The notes under the pieces: model-generated
The model's database searches: none
What the model was told of the DNA's origin: nothing
What the model saw: the letters and a program-made list of their open reading frames with translations, nothing else
Program-made: the position numbers and the translations under genes
Source of the DNA: QYOJ01 sp964642545
GTDB taxonomy: Bacteria; Bacteroidota; Bacteroidia; Bacteroidales; FEN-979
Direction of reading: 5' to 3'
Assembly (NCBI GenBank): GCA_964642545.1
Contig: CAZXQU010000001.1
Span: 137,502-201,501 of the forward strand
Length of the DNA stretch: 64,000 nucleotides
Part shown: positions 1 through 9,120 of the stretch, piece after piece
Numbering within the stretch: the first letter of the stretch is position 1
Layout: each line of letters starts with the position of its first letter

Positions 1-1
1 A

Positions 2-1858
2 TACACCGACTTTACTGTCGCCAAACCCTTAACGCGCTGGTGGTGGTTTGCTTCTGAAATCGACACCAATGATATTCAATACCAACTCGACTGGCTTAAA
101 GCAAATGAATTCGGTGGAGTAGAGATCGCCTGGGTCTATCCTCAGGGCGGTAATTCAACTGCGAAACGTGACTCCTGGCTATCGCACAACTGGACCCGCA
201 CGACTACTTTCGCCAAGAGGTATGCCAACAGCATCGGGCTTGCCTGCGACTTCACCTTAGGCACACTCTGGCCATTCGGCGACAGCCAGGTACCAACCGA
301 AGATGGAACAATTTTCTCTGATGATACGATTTCGAAACCTTCTATGAGGCTCACATGGGAACATCCTCTGAAAGGAAGGGTAGTAAACCACCTCGATCGG
401 GATGCCATGATACGTTATTCCAAACGTTTGATCAGTGAACTCAGGCCGGCTCTTCTGGGCAGCTACTCCGGACTATTTTGTGATTCTTGGGAAGTAGAGA
501 CCCGGAAGCTATGGACAAGAGGATTCGGTGAAGAGTTCACCCGACAGTTCGGGTACAACATTCTGCCGTTGATGGACAGTCTGTATAAACCAGGCTTCGA
601 ACCAGTCTACTATGATTACATGAAGCAGCTCTCCGACTATGTGCTGAACAATTTCTATGCACCGTTTACCGAAGTAGCACATCGGTATGGTGCCTTCACT
701 CGTGTGCAATGTGGCGGGTCACCCACCGACCTGCTAACAGCCTTCTCCCTGGTTGATATCCCGGAAACTGAAGCAATGCTTTTTCAACCCGCTTTTGCCC
801 GGATACCAGCTTCTGCAGCAATCCTAACCTCCAAACCAGTTATTTCGGCCGAAGCGTTTACTTGTCTCTATGGCTGGAAAGGCTGGCCCGGTCCGGGTCC
901 ATACCAGAAACAGGAGCAGGTTGCTGATATGAAACTTGTCGCTGATGCACTCTTCGCCAATGGTGTGAACCAGATCATCTGGCACGGGATGCCCTTCAAT
1001 CCTAAGGGTGGAATAAACCAGTTCTATGCTTCAGTATATGTGGGCGAGGATGCCGCATTTGCTCAGGAACTTCCGCCATTCAACAAATACCTGGAACGGG
1101 TAACCACATTTATGCGAGCCGGCAAACCCTACACTTCAATGGCTATTTACCTGCCACTGGAGGACAGTTGGATGGGTGTTGAATATCCCGATTCACTGCA
1201 ACTTCCCTGGGCATGGGGCGAGTATGAACTTCGCTATGTTTCGGCTCCGGAAGAGACCCGCGGTTACCAACCTGTTTGGATCAACCAGAACTTCCTTCTC
1301 TCCATCACCCAGGATGAGGCAGGAAACTTTTCCTGTGGCGACGCCCGGATCAACTCACTGTATATCGATGTGGAGTATATGGAGTATAAATCGCTTCGCT
1401 GGATCATGCTCCTGGCGCAACATCGGTTGCCCATTTGCCTGAAACGCGATCCTGCTGAACCGGGAACCACGCTCTCTCCCCAATACATGCAAGCCCTTTC
1501 AGCACTGAAGTCGTTACCCAATGTTTCCACCGACCTGCAAGCTATCATTCCGGAACCCCCTCTCATCGAAGGAGTTGACATCCCCGAATTCTGGTGTCGA
1601 GAGACTGCTGACGGTCTGCTAATCTTCTTCGCCAACCCTAAAACAAGGGAGTTGAAATACCCGTTAAGTTATGGTCAGTCCTACACTGAATCGGCCGTAA
1701 CGCGGCAGGTGAGAATTAACTTCAACGGACATCTTGTAAATGGCACCCTTACTTTTGAACCCTATCAGTCGGTTATGCTGCATATCAATAATCTGGGAGA
1801 GATAGACCCGGTAAGCATCGCCTTCTTCCCCACCCCTCCGACAACAGTTGAAAAGTGA
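2..1858 (+). CDS. GH106-like glycoside hydrolase, 5' end outside window
   Basis: The frame is open from the left edge, so the N-terminus lies outside the window; 618 residues are visible before TGA. Near the start are TRWWWFASEID and, about 25 residues later, GGVEIAWVYPQ. This arrangement is typical of large secreted hydrolases related to GH106 alpha-L-rhamnosidases, where the catalytic barrel begins with a Trp-rich strand followed by a GG(V/I)E strand. The rest fits a TIM barrel followed by a small beta-rich end (about residues 530-618). The first ATG in frame, at 344, lies inside the conserved domain and is not the real start. The role is probably plant or algal polysaccharide breakdown; the substrate cannot be read from the sequence. 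Confidence 0.75.
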   Translation, partial: YTDFTVAKPLTRWWWFASEIDTNDIQYQLDWLKANEFGGVEIAWVYPQGGNSTAKRDSWLSHNWTRTTTFAKRYANSIGLACDFTLGTLWPFGDSQVPTEDGTIFSDDTISKPSMRLTWEHPLKGRVVNHLDRDAMIRYSKRLISELRPALLGSYSGLFCDSWEVETRKLWTRGFGEEFTRQFGYNILPLMDSLYKPGFEPVYYDYMKQLSDYVLNNFYAPFTEVAHRYGAFTRVQCGGSPTDLLTAFSLVDIPETEAMLFQPAFARIPASAAILTSKPVISAEAFTCLYGWKGWPGPGPYQKQEQVADMKLVADALFANGVNQIIWHGMPFNPKGGINQFYASVYVGEDAAFAQELPPFNKYLERVTTFMRAGKPYTSMAIYLPLEDSWMGVEYPDSLQLPWAWGEYELRYVSAPEETRGYQPVWINQNFLLSITQDEAGNFSCGDARINSLYIDVEYMEYKSLRWIMLLAQHRLPICLKRDPAEPGTTLSPQYMQALSALKSLPNVSTDLQAIIPEPPLIEGVDIPEFWCRETADGLLIFFANPKTRELKYPLSYGQSYTESAVTRQVRINFNGHLVNGTLTFEPYQSVMLHINNLGEIDPVSIAFFPTPPTTVEK

Positions 1859-1864
1859 AAAGGC

Positions 1865-1894
1865 TTTGATATTGCTCATATGTTCGTAATTTTG
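1865..1894 (+). promoter_or_regulatory. Bacteroidota-type promoter for the NlpC/P60 gene
   Basis: TTTG at 1865-1868, an 18-base spacer, then TAATTTTG at 1887-1894. This fits the phylum's TTTG / TAnnTTTG consensus and lies 20 bases before the ATG at 1914, so transcription would begin only about a dozen bases upstream of the gene. Confidence 0.55.
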
Positions 1895-1913
1895 ATGATC
1901 TAAAAAAACCTCC

Positions 1914-2723
1914 ATGGAATTCGGCATCAACTTACAAAGCATCGTTTCCGTCAGGAAAGAACCCTCACATCTCTCTGAGATCACAACACAGCTCTTGTTT
2001 GGCGAACTCTTTCGCATCTATGAAACACGTGATGGCTGGCACCAGGTGCGCCTTGCCTGGGACAACTATGAAGGGTGGATCCCAGAGAAACAGGTCTGCA
2101 TGATCGACGAACAGGAATTTCTACGCCTGCTGAATGCCGACACGCCGTTCGTGATGGACCTCGTGCAGTTGATCGCCAACGAAACACAGAAGACGATGTT
2201 TGCTATCCCGCTTGGGAGCTCTCTGCCAGGATTGGAAGGGCAGTTTCTCACGATCGCCGGCGAGAATTTCCGCTTTGAGGGACAAGTATCCATTACCTCC
2301 GGCATCGAGGAGATAGAGACACCCCAGGAGAAGAAAGAGTTCTGCCATGATCTTGTTGAAGATGCCATGATGTACCTTCACGCCCCCTACTTCTGGGGAG
2401 GAAGGTCGCCTTTCGGAATCGATTGCTCAGGATTGGTTCAGATGGTTTACCGACTGCGTCAGATCAAGCTTCTACGGGATGCTTCACAACAGGCAACGCA
2501 GGGTGAAGTAATTTCGTTACTCGATGAAGCGGAACCTGGCGACATTGTATTTTTTGATGATGAAGAGGGTAACATCGACCATGTAGGAATCCTGGCCGAC
2601 AGGTTCCGCGTGATTCACGCCTCCGGCAGTGTACGCTTCGATGCCATTGATCACCAGGGCATCTTCGATGGAAAACAGGAAAAGTACACGCATAAGCTAC
2701 GGCTTATCAAACGGATAATTTAG
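1914..2723 (+). CDS. SH3 and NlpC/P60 (C40) cell-wall peptidase
   Basis: This 269-residue protein resembles YkfC-type gamma-D-glutamyl-L-diamino acid endopeptidases (dipeptidyl peptidase VI), which cut muropeptides during wall recycling. Residues 1-60 form a bacterial SH3 domain with GW motifs (GWHQVRL, EGWIP), followed by a linker with a second SH3-like part. The C-terminal NlpC/P60 domain covers about 140-265. Cys171 in GIDCSGLVQ is the expected nucleophile, His223 in DHVGI the base and His235 in VIHASG the third residue. There is no signal peptide, so it is probably cytoplasmic, as expected for recycling. Confidence 0.85.
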   Translation: MEFGINLQSIVSVRKEPSHLSEITTQLLFGELFRIYETRDGWHQVRLAWDNYEGWIPEKQVCMIDEQEFLRLLNADTPFVMDLVQLIANETQKTMFAIPLGSSLPGLEGQFLTIAGENFRFEGQVSITSGIEEIETPQEKKEFCHDLVEDAMMYLHAPYFWGGRSPFGIDCSGLVQMVYRLRQIKLLRDASQQATQGEVISLLDEAEPGDIVFFDDEEGNIDHVGILADRFRVIHASGSVRFDAIDHQGIFDGKQEKYTHKLRLIKRII

Positions 2724-2848
2724 CCCCTAAATCCCCTAAAGGGTACTTACTCCTGTTAAGAGGGATTTCCTTCCTGAGTGCTCGGGAGAGGATTAAGGAG
2801 GGGTCAATAATCATAATTCGTAATTCATAATTCGTAATTCGTCATTGA
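2724..2848. repeat. CCCCTAAA-type repeat followed by TAATTCG heptamers
   Basis: Directly after the NlpC stop is a C-rich block (CCCCTAAATCCCCTAAAGGG and degenerate copies, to about 2806). From 2808 to 2848 follow imperfect 7-base copies of TAATTCG/TAATTCA. The heptamers end five bases before the ATG of the next gene. The first block resembles the one at 58063-58165; the second resembles those at 4714-4760 and 28885-28917. Confidence 0.8.
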
Positions 2849-2852
2849 TAAT

Positions 2853-4010
2853 ATGATTCTCTCCGACCTCATCGCCCAGGCTTTAATCGACGCTAACGTC
2901 AAGGTAATTAACTATGTCCCGGGATACGGTGGGACAGCTATCTATAAAGCGCTGGCTCAAAAGACCGGGAAGCCGGGTTTCATCTCTTTCCACGAAGAGG
3001 TGGCTTTTACCGTATCTCATGGGGCCAGTCTGGTGGGAACCCGCTCGGCACTGTTGTGCAAGACTCATGGCATCATGAAAGCAGCCAACAGCCTCTCCGA
3101 CGCCCTACAGTGCGGAACAACAGCCGGGATGGTTGTGATCATCTCCGAGGACAAAGGAGGAACCCACTCCGATACTATCATTGATACCAAGCCCTTCCTC
3201 GACGGCATCGGGATGCCCAACTTCTGGAGCTCGCCGGAGAAAATTTACGATGACATCCATCGGGCATATGAACTATCAGAGACATACCGTCTCCCTTGGG
3301 GGATTATTCTGGATGCCGATGATATCAATAACAACAGGCCGTATATTCCACGATATGCAAAACCCTCCCCTGTATACAAGCGAGATATCGTACAGCATGT
3401 TCTTTGCCCACTCTTCAATCCCTATCAGCGCAACGTCTATGATGCCAAGATGAAAGACCAGGCGTGGCAATCCATTTCCCGACCATTTATCCCAAATATA
3501 CCGGAAGGAACCTCCGAGAACTGGAAGAGAGCGGTTGAGAACTATATCCCTTTCTTCAACGTATACAAAAAGTTCAGGGGAAATATTGTAACTGGTGAGA
3601 CCGGTATCTCCAGTCAATTTTGTGCGAATCCCTGGCACTGTATCGACATGGTGACATACATGGGAGGCAGCATCCCTCTGGCAATGGGGGCATCCCTCGC
3701 CGGGAGGAAAAATGTATGGGCCATAATGGGTGATTTCTCCTTCATCTCGGCCGGACCATTAGCCTTGCTCGAAGCCAAGCTCCGGGACCTGCCTCTAAAG
3801 GTGGTGATTCTCGACAATGGTAAAGCAGTAACTACCGGTGGACAGGAGATTGCATCCGGAGCACTGGATCTTTGTCTGGCCCCCTACCGGAAGCAAATCG
3901 TCGGTGAGGTAAACCCGCATGATCCAATCGAACTGGAACGAGCGTTTGAAACAATGACGAGAAGTAATACGTTAAAGATCCTGGTGGTAAATTACAGGGA
4001 TGCGGATTGA
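2853..4010 (+). CDS. TPP-dependent enzyme, decarboxylase/IorA-like
   Basis: A 385-residue protein with two thiamine-diphosphate modules. The N-terminal pyrimidine-binding module (about 1-165) contains SFHEEVAFTVSHGAS, whose Glu would activate the cofactor. The C-terminal pyrophosphate-binding module (about 240-385) contains MGGSIPLAMGAS and the metal motif GDFSF followed by ILDNG. Size and order recall sulfopyruvate or phosphonopyruvate decarboxylases and the catalytic halves of indolepyruvate ferredoxin oxidoreductase alpha subunits, but there is no central domain and no iron-sulfur motif. It is flanked only by unrelated genes, so the substrate (some 2-oxoacid) is unknown. Confidence 0.6.
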   Translation: MILSDLIAQALIDANVKVINYVPGYGGTAIYKALAQKTGKPGFISFHEEVAFTVSHGASLVGTRSALLCKTHGIMKAANSLSDALQCGTTAGMVVIISEDKGGTHSDTIIDTKPFLDGIGMPNFWSSPEKIYDDIHRAYELSETYRLPWGIILDADDINNNRPYIPRYAKPSPVYKRDIVQHVLCPLFNPYQRNVYDAKMKDQAWQSISRPFIPNIPEGTSENWKRAVENYIPFFNVYKKFRGNIVTGETGISSQFCANPWHCIDMVTYMGGSIPLAMGASLAGRKNVWAIMGDFSFISAGPLALLEAKLRDLPLKVVILDNGKAVTTGGQEIASGALDLCLAPYRKQIVGEVNPHDPIELERAFETMTRSNTLKILVVNYRDAD

Positions 4011-4013
4011 TTT

Positions 4014-4718
4014 TTACTTCGCTTTTTTCGATCTTGCATCACGCGGCCTTACATAAGGATCGTTGAAGATATAGGTAAGCCTGAAAGTGATCACATTATT
4101 ATGCTGCTTGCGTTCCCAAACCTGATGACCGGTTTCATTGGTAAAATCACGCGTGCGGATTGGTACCAGTGAGTAAGAGTATCGAAGGTTCGCCCACAGT
4201 CGTTTCCAGATTCGTAACCTGACATCGGCGAGTATCTGAAAATCGGCTAATGTATAAGGCCCCTGCAGACTCGTTGTGGTTTTAACACCATCCTCCCATT
4301 CTGACACGCCTACAAGTTGCCCATAGGCAAAACCTGCCCCCGCCGCAATGATTTTCTTGTCGGTAAAATGGACCAGTAAGGGGACCTGTATATAATTCAG
4401 GTTCAGCTTGTAGCCATAGTATGAAGCCGGCTGATTGGTATCAGGGACAACCGTGTCGGGGACGTAGGTTTTCTCGTAAGAACCATTCATAGAGAAGAGA
4501 ATCTCCATGGTTACCGACCATTTTCCATCTTTCCCGAATGGTACGATAACAGAGGGGCCTCCATTGAAGCCTATTTTTTTAAATCCGTAAACTTCGTCAC
4601 CATCAACCTGGGAGAGATTTATCCCCGCCGAAATAGCCCCCAAAAATCGTTGGGAAAATACCGAAGAGGTAAATAGAAGAAGCAGCAGGAGTGTCAGGTA
4701 AAGGAAAAATTTCTTCAT
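4014..4718 (-). CDS. PorT-like outer-membrane beta-barrel protein
   Basis: A 234-residue protein with a clear signal peptide (MKKFFLYLTLLLLLLFTSSVFSQ). Alternating hydrophobic strands follow, with glycine-rich starts such as AISAGINLSQVDG and FNGGPSVIVPFG, typical of the PorT/OMP_b-brl_2 barrels common in Bacteroidota. PorT itself belongs to type IX secretion, but the family is large and this one could simply be a small barrel of unknown role. The C-terminus after the last strand is basic. Its 3' end faces the TPP enzyme's 3' end four bases away; Tex lies upstream on the same strand. Confidence 0.65.
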   Translation of the reverse strand: MKKFFLYLTLLLLLLFTSSVFSQRFLGAISAGINLSQVDGDEVYGFKKIGFNGGPSVIVPFGKDGKWSVTMEILFSMNGSYEKTYVPDTVVPDTNQPASYYGYKLNLNYIQVPLLVHFTDKKIIAAGAGFAYGQLVGVSEWEDGVKTTTSLQGPYTLADFQILADVRLRIWKRLWANLRYSYSLVPIRTRDFTNETGHQVWERKQHNNVITFRLTYIFNDPYVRPRDARSKKAK

Positions 4719-4760
4719 TCGTAATTCTTCATTCGTAATTCGTAATTTGTCTAACGTCTA
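4714..4760. repeat. TAATTCG heptamer repeats between tex and the barrel gene
   Basis: Imperfect 7-base repeats (ATTCGTA) fill the entire 39-base gap between the Tex stop and the start of the barrel gene, and continue into the barrel's first two codons. Same family as at 2808-2848 and 28885-28917, but with the opposite orientation relative to the adjacent genes. Confidence 0.75.
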
Positions 4761-6911
4761 ATTTTCCCCGTTATTATTCATCCCTTTCATCGAAAGCTGA
4801 ATGCGTTTGCGATTGATATCCACATCAAGCACCTCTACCATCACTTTCTGATTGATCTTCACGATGTCGTTAGGATCTTTCACAAACCTGTCGGCCAATT
4901 GGCTGATATGGACGAGCCCATCCTGGTGCACGCCAAGATCTATAAAAGCACCGAATGCCGTGATATTGGTCACGATGCCGGGAAGTTTCATGCCAGGGTG
5001 CAGATCATCGATTGTATGAATATTGCGGTCAAATTCGAAAATCTCAAACTGCTTTCGTGGATCGCGACCAGGTTTTGCCAACTCCAACACAATATCCTGG
5101 AGGGTTGGAAGACCGGTTTTCGCTGTCACATACTCCTTCAGGTCTATCTGTTTGCGTAATTCGTTCTTGGATATAAGATCGGAAATTGAGCAATTCAACT
5201 TTTTTACCATTTTATCAACCACGTGATAACTTTCGGGATGCACTGAACTTCCGTCAAGCGGGTTTTTGGCATCCCTGATCCGCAGAAAGCCTGCTGCCTG
5301 TTCAAATACCTTTTGGCCAAACCGCGGCACTTTCATCAACTCCTTCCGCGATGAAAATGGTCCGTGTTCATTCCTGTAGGTGATGATGTTTTTCGCCAGT
5401 ACAGGACCAACCCCCGAAACATAGGTAAGCAGCTGTTCACTGGCTGTATTCACCTCTACGCCAACCATATTCACAGAACTCTCCACGGTATCGGCAAGGC
5501 TTTGCTGTAGCGCTATCTGATCTACATCATGCTGGTACTGCCCAACTCCAATCGATTTCGGATCAATCTTCACCAACTCGGCCAATGGGTCCATCAAACG
5601 ACGGCCGATGCTTACCGATCCCCTGACGGTGATGTCATAGTCGGGAAACTCCTGTCTTGCCACCACACTAGCCGAATAGACCGAAGCGCCACTTTCATTT
5701 ACTACCAGGGCTATCAGGTCGGTATCAAACCGGATAGCGCGAACCAGGCGCTCGGTTTCACGGCCGGCAGTACCATTTCCGATGGCGATGGCTTCAATCT
5801 TGTAGGCATTGGCGAGAGTTTTTATCTTGTGGATTGACTCTTTCACTTCATTCTGCGGTGGATGGGGATAGATGGTTTCATTATGCAGAAGTTTCCCCTG
5901 GGCGTCAAGGCATACAATCTTGCAACCAGTTCTGAAACCGGGATCGATGGCAAGCACCCGTTTCTGTCCCAGAGGGGATGCCATCAGAAGCTGTCGGAGA
6001 TTTTCGGCAAAGACGCGTATCGCCTCTTCATCAGCCCTCTCTTTGATCCACTGCCGCATCTCAGTCTCCATTGATGGGTAGAGGAGACGTTTGGCACTGT
6101 CGGTGATGGCTCCCTTAACCAGTTCGGCTGAGGCATTATTTCCTTTGATGAAGATCCGTTCAAGGATTTCGGCACCCCGATCTCCATCCACCTCCAGGCT
6201 CACCTTGAGAAATCCCTCTTTCTCCCCGCGAAACATCGCCAGGATCCGGTGTGATGGCGCTTTGTTGAGTAGTTCATGAAAGTCAAAATAGGTTTCGAAT
6301 TTTACGCCATCCTCTTCCTTTCCTTTCGCAACTTTGGATGTAATCACACATTCCCGTTGAAAAAGGCTCCGGATTCGTTTCCGGGCATAGGCATCTTCAT
6401 TGACCCACTCGGCGATAATATCGCTGGCACCCTGGAGCGCCTCCTTAACATTGTTGACGCCTTTCTCGGGGTCGATAAAGGATTCGGCGCGGTGTTCAAT
6501 GTCATCAAACCGTTGCAACATGATCAGTTTGGCAAGGGGTTCCAGTCCTTTTTCACGGGCGATGCTGGCACGGGTCTTTCGTTTGGGCTTGTATGGAAGG
6601 TAAATATCTTCCAACTCGGCCATGGTAAAAGCATTCATCACCGCACTCTCCAGTTCATCCGTAAGCTTCTCCTGGTCCCGAAGCGACTTGAGGATCGTCT
6701 CCCGGCGGGCATTCATATCCTTGAGTTGTTGTAGCCTGTCCCGTACCCGTGCGATAATGGTCTCATCCATGCTTCCGGTCATCTCTTTCCGATATCTGGC
6801 GATGAAGGGAATCGTGGCTCCACTCTCCAGCAACTGGATGGTATTCTTAATAAAAGTCTCAGCCACACTAAGTTCTGTGGCAATAATTTTCGAAAATGTT
6901 TCGGTGCTCAT
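4758..6911 (-). CDS. tex: Tex family RNA-binding transcription accessory protein
   Basis: At 717 residues this is close to the usual Tex length. The N-terminal helical part carries IPFIARYRKEMTGSMDE near residue 34, a family hallmark. A YqgF-like nuclease-fold domain follows around 320-450 (VLAIDPGFRTGCK), then helix-hairpin-helix motifs around 490-560 (YVSGVGPVLAKNII, VPRFGQKVFEQAAGFLRI). A C-terminal S1 RNA-binding domain lies at about 640-710 (GIVTNITAFGAFIDLGVHQDG). Tex binds nucleic acid and influences transcription and ribosome-associated processes; the exact role is not settled. ATG start. Confidence 0.95.
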   Translation of the reverse strand: MSTETFSKIIATELSVAETFIKNTIQLLESGATIPFIARYRKEMTGSMDETIIARVRDRLQQLKDMNARRETILKSLRDQEKLTDELESAVMNAFTMAELEDIYLPYKPKRKTRASIAREKGLEPLAKLIMLQRFDDIEHRAESFIDPEKGVNNVKEALQGASDIIAEWVNEDAYARKRIRSLFQRECVITSKVAKGKEEDGVKFETYFDFHELLNKAPSHRILAMFRGEKEGFLKVSLEVDGDRGAEILERIFIKGNNASAELVKGAITDSAKRLLYPSMETEMRQWIKERADEEAIRVFAENLRQLLMASPLGQKRVLAIDPGFRTGCKIVCLDAQGKLLHNETIYPHPPQNEVKESIHKIKTLANAYKIEAIAIGNGTAGRETERLVRAIRFDTDLIALVVNESGASVYSASVVARQEFPDYDITVRGSVSIGRRLMDPLAELVKIDPKSIGVGQYQHDVDQIALQQSLADTVESSVNMVGVEVNTASEQLLTYVSGVGPVLAKNIITYRNEHGPFSSRKELMKVPRFGQKVFEQAAGFLRIRDAKNPLDGSSVHPESYHVVDKMVKKLNCSISDLISKNELRKQIDLKEYVTAKTGLPTLQDIVLELAKPGRDPRKQFEIFEFDRNIHTIDDLHPGMKLPGIVTNITAFGAFIDLGVHQDGLVHISQLADRFVKDPNDIVKINQKVMVEVLDVDINRKRIQLSMKGMNNNGEN

Positions 6912-6944
6912 TTTACCAGAGTAACAGTTCCTTTCAGTACAACA

Positions 6945-7664
6945 TCACCAACCAGATGCTAACACGTCAATGATATGAATAGTTTTGATTGGTATGTTAT
7001 GTTTGTTGATGTACCCCTGAAGGTGCATCAGGCAGGAAGAATCAGTCGAAACGATGTATTCAGCCCCTGTTTCCATCGCATGTTTGACCTTCTGTTCAGC
7101 CATTGCCGTTGAGATAGGTTCAAATTTCACCGAAAAGGTCCCACCGAAGCCGCAGCAAACATCATGTTCCTTCATCTCCCTCAATTCCAGTCCTTTCACA
7201 TGTGAAAGAAGCTTCATAGGTTCATCTTTTAGTCCATATTCTCTCAATGAGGCGCAAGAACTGTGATAGGTCACAACATGTTCGAATACGGCTCCAACAT
7301 CTTCTCTCTTGAGGATGTTCACGACAAAATCGGTAAATTCATAAATGTTCTTCCGCAACTGTTTGTACTCGTAATGCAATGCCGTATTGTGAAACAGCAT
7401 CGGAAAGTAGTTCCGCACATAGCCAATACAGGATGCCGACGGACCAACAATTGGCCGGTCGTTCTGAAAATCCCTGATGAACTTCTCTCCCATCGCTTTT
7501 GCCTCATCCCAGAAGCCACTGTTGAATGCCATCTGGCCACAACAGGTCTGGTTTCCATTGTAATGTGCCGAAACACCCAGCTTCTCCAGAACTTTTACCA
7601 TATTAATCCCTGTTTCGGGATAGACCTGATCGATGAAGCAGGGGATGAAGATGTCGACAAGCAT
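6945..7664 (-). CDS. lutA: LutA-like (Fe-S) oxidoreductase subunit
   Basis: 239 residues with two cysteine-rich CCG domains: TCCGQMAFNSG near residue 41 and VCCGFGGTFS near 167, plus single upstream cysteines (PCFIDQ near 9 and SSCASLRE near 134) that complete the motifs. This is the LutA/YkgE subunit of the LutABC lactate oxidation complex, related to heterodisulfide reductase subunit B and glycolate oxidase GlcF. The partners lutB and lutC would be expected downstream on the same strand, but Tex is there instead, 33 bases away. It is either a solitary copy or the partners lie elsewhere. Confidence 0.85.
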   Translation of the reverse strand: MLVDIFIPCFIDQVYPETGINMVKVLEKLGVSAHYNGNQTCCGQMAFNSGFWDEAKAMGEKFIRDFQNDRPIVGPSASCIGYVRNYFPMLFHNTALHYEYKQLRKNIYEFTDFVVNILKREDVGAVFEHVVTYHSSCASLREYGLKDEPMKLLSHVKGLELREMKEHDVCCGFGGTFSVKFEPISTAMAEQKVKHAMETGAEYIVSTDSSCLMHLQGYINKHNIPIKTIHIIDVLASGW

Positions 7665-7665
7665 T

Positions 7666-7794
7666 TGTAAGGGATTAGCGATTAGGGATTAGGGACAAAA
7701 TTAGTAAAATTATAGGACTGCTCATCATTGCTTATCATTGATCATCTCAGCGATTTTCATATTTTCCTAATTTCCTAATTTCCATCACGTCTCG
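7666..7794. repeat. Mixed short tandem repeats between aroA and lutA
   Basis: The 120-base gap between the aroA stop and the lutA start consists largely of degenerate repeats. They are GATTAGG-type units at 7674-7694, ATCATTG-type units around 7724-7745, ATTTCCTA octamers around 7758-7782, and the beginning of a CGTCTC unit. The octamer recurs in reverse complement at 11526-11546. Confidence 0.65.
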
Positions 7795-9110
7795 CTTACT
7801 TCAAACCCCAACCTCCCCATCTCTTCCCAGAAGCCAGGATAAGATTTTGCTACAACCGCAGGGTCTGAGATGCGGATGGTTCCGGTTCTGATCGCAAGCA
7901 ATGCAAAGGCCATTGCGATGCGGTGGTCACTGTAGGTCTTTATGATCTCTTGAGGATAAGCTCCTGGGGCAGGGTCAATAGATTGAGATGCGTCGGTTTC
8001 AATGATGCCGAATGCCGGATGCCGGATATCAATCTGCAATCGGCCCAACTCTTTGACAAGGGCTTCAAGGCGGTCACTCTCTTTGGTTTTCAAATGATGA
8101 AGTCCGGTAAATCGGGCAGCTATCCCAAGCACAGCATAAGTTACAATGAGGGATGGGGCGAGATCGGGATAAGCAGCAAGGTCAAAAGCAGGCTGCCAAC
8201 TGCCAACTGCTAACTGCCCACTGCCCACTGCCCACTTCCCACTGATCAATCGTATTCCATCACTTTCAAAAACAGTCTCTACTCCCAATGGCCGGAAAAG
8301 CTCTGCCAACACGGCATCTCCCTGCAGGCTGTTTTTATGCAGACCGGGTAGTGTGAGTTCCGCGGAGCCGGCAAGGGCTGCAGCTTCATACCAGAAAGCG
8401 GCTGAGGACCAGTCGGCCTCCACAGTGTACTTTTCTGTTAGTCGTGCTTCAGCCTGGTAACTTCCGTGTTTGACGAGCAGGAGCTCCTCGTTTCTCTTGA
8501 TAACTGCTCCAAACTCCTCCATAATGCGCAGCGTCATATCTACATATGGAAAAGAGACCTGATCACCCACCATACGGATCGTGAGACCTTCGGGAAGTAA
8601 CGGAGCTATTAAAAGAAGAGCCGAAACAAACTGGCTGCTCACCGAAACATCTACTGTCACCTCCCCTCCAGAAAGCTGCCTGCCAATGATGCGCAGCGGA
8701 GGATACCCTGCTATTCCTTCATAGTCGATCTCTGCACCCAGGCTTCTGAGTGCCTCCACCAGGATGCCGATTGGCCTTCTTTGCATCCGTTCACTGCCGG
8801 AAAGAAGCCATGTTCCCGGTTGAATTGCGAGGTATGCAACGAGGAAACGCATCACGGTACCGGCATTGCAGCAGTTAAGAGAAATATGCTGATTGGGCTG
8901 AGCCGATTCAATCTGCTTCAATAACTCCTGAAGCAATAAGGTATCTTCGGCTTTGGAGAGGTTTTCAAACTGGAAGTCGGAACGAGCCAGTGCGCGGATG
9001 ATAAGGAGTCTGTTGCTGATACTCTTTGACGAAGGGAGTGATATTCTGCCAGCCAGGTTTACCCCTTCAACTTCGTGGATATTTTTTCCTGTAATCGTGT
9101 AGCTGGTCAT
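7785..9110 (-). CDS. aroA: 3-phosphoshikimate 1-carboxyvinyltransferase (EPSP synthase)
   Basis: Transfers enolpyruvyl from PEP to shikimate-3-phosphate in the shikimate pathway. Family motifs present are LPSSKSISNRLLI near the start, NCCNAGTVMRFLVAYLA, ERMQRRPIG, SSQFVSALLL, HHLKTKESDRLEAL and YSDHRIAMAFAL. The ATG at 9110, 11 bases after the aroB stop, was preferred; a GTG at 9152 and an ATG at 9149 would add 13-14 residues and overlap aroB. It is 441 residues long, above the usual length for the phylum. Part of the excess is a loop at about residues 290-306 (AVGSGQLAVGS) encoded entirely by heptamer repeats; see the repeat at 8193. Confidence 0.95.
   Translation of the reverse strand: MTSYTITGKNIHEVEGVNLAGRISLPSSKSISNRLLIIRALARSDFQFENLSKAEDTLLLQELLKQIESAQPNQHISLNCCNAGTVMRFLVAYLAIQPGTWLLSGSERMQRRPIGILVEALRSLGAEIDYEGIAGYPPLRIIGRQLSGGEVTVDVSVSSQFVSALLLIAPLLPEGLTIRMVGDQVSFPYVDMTLRIMEEFGAVIKRNEELLLVKHGSYQAEARLTEKYTVEADWSSAAFWYEAAALAGSAELTLPGLHKNSLQGDAVLAELFRPLGVETVFESDGIRLISGKWAVGSGQLAVGSWQPAFDLAAYPDLAPSLIVTYAVLGIAARFTGLHHLKTKESDRLEALVKELGRLQIDIRHPAFGIIETDASQSIDPAPGAYPQEIIKTYSDHRIAMAFALLAIRTGTIRISDPAVVAKSYPGFWEEMGRLGFEVSET
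8193..8244 (-). repeat. Seven GGCAGTG-type heptamers inside aroA
   Basis: On the plus strand seven consecutive 7-base units (CTGCCAA x2, CTGCTAA, CTGCCCA x3, CTTCCCA) plus CTG. On the aroA coding strand they read as the GGCAGTG family seen at 19630, 21257, 50015 and 60575. Because three units equal seven codons and the unit has no stop codon, the reading frame stays open and yields a heptad peptide related to WAVGSGQ. Confidence 0.95.
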
Positions 9111-9120
9111 TGAGCGGCTA

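Noticed and set aside
5529..6734. Several open frames on the plus strand across tex
   Set aside because: They are antisense to a well-conserved Tex protein, have no recognisable motifs and no promoter or ribosome site.
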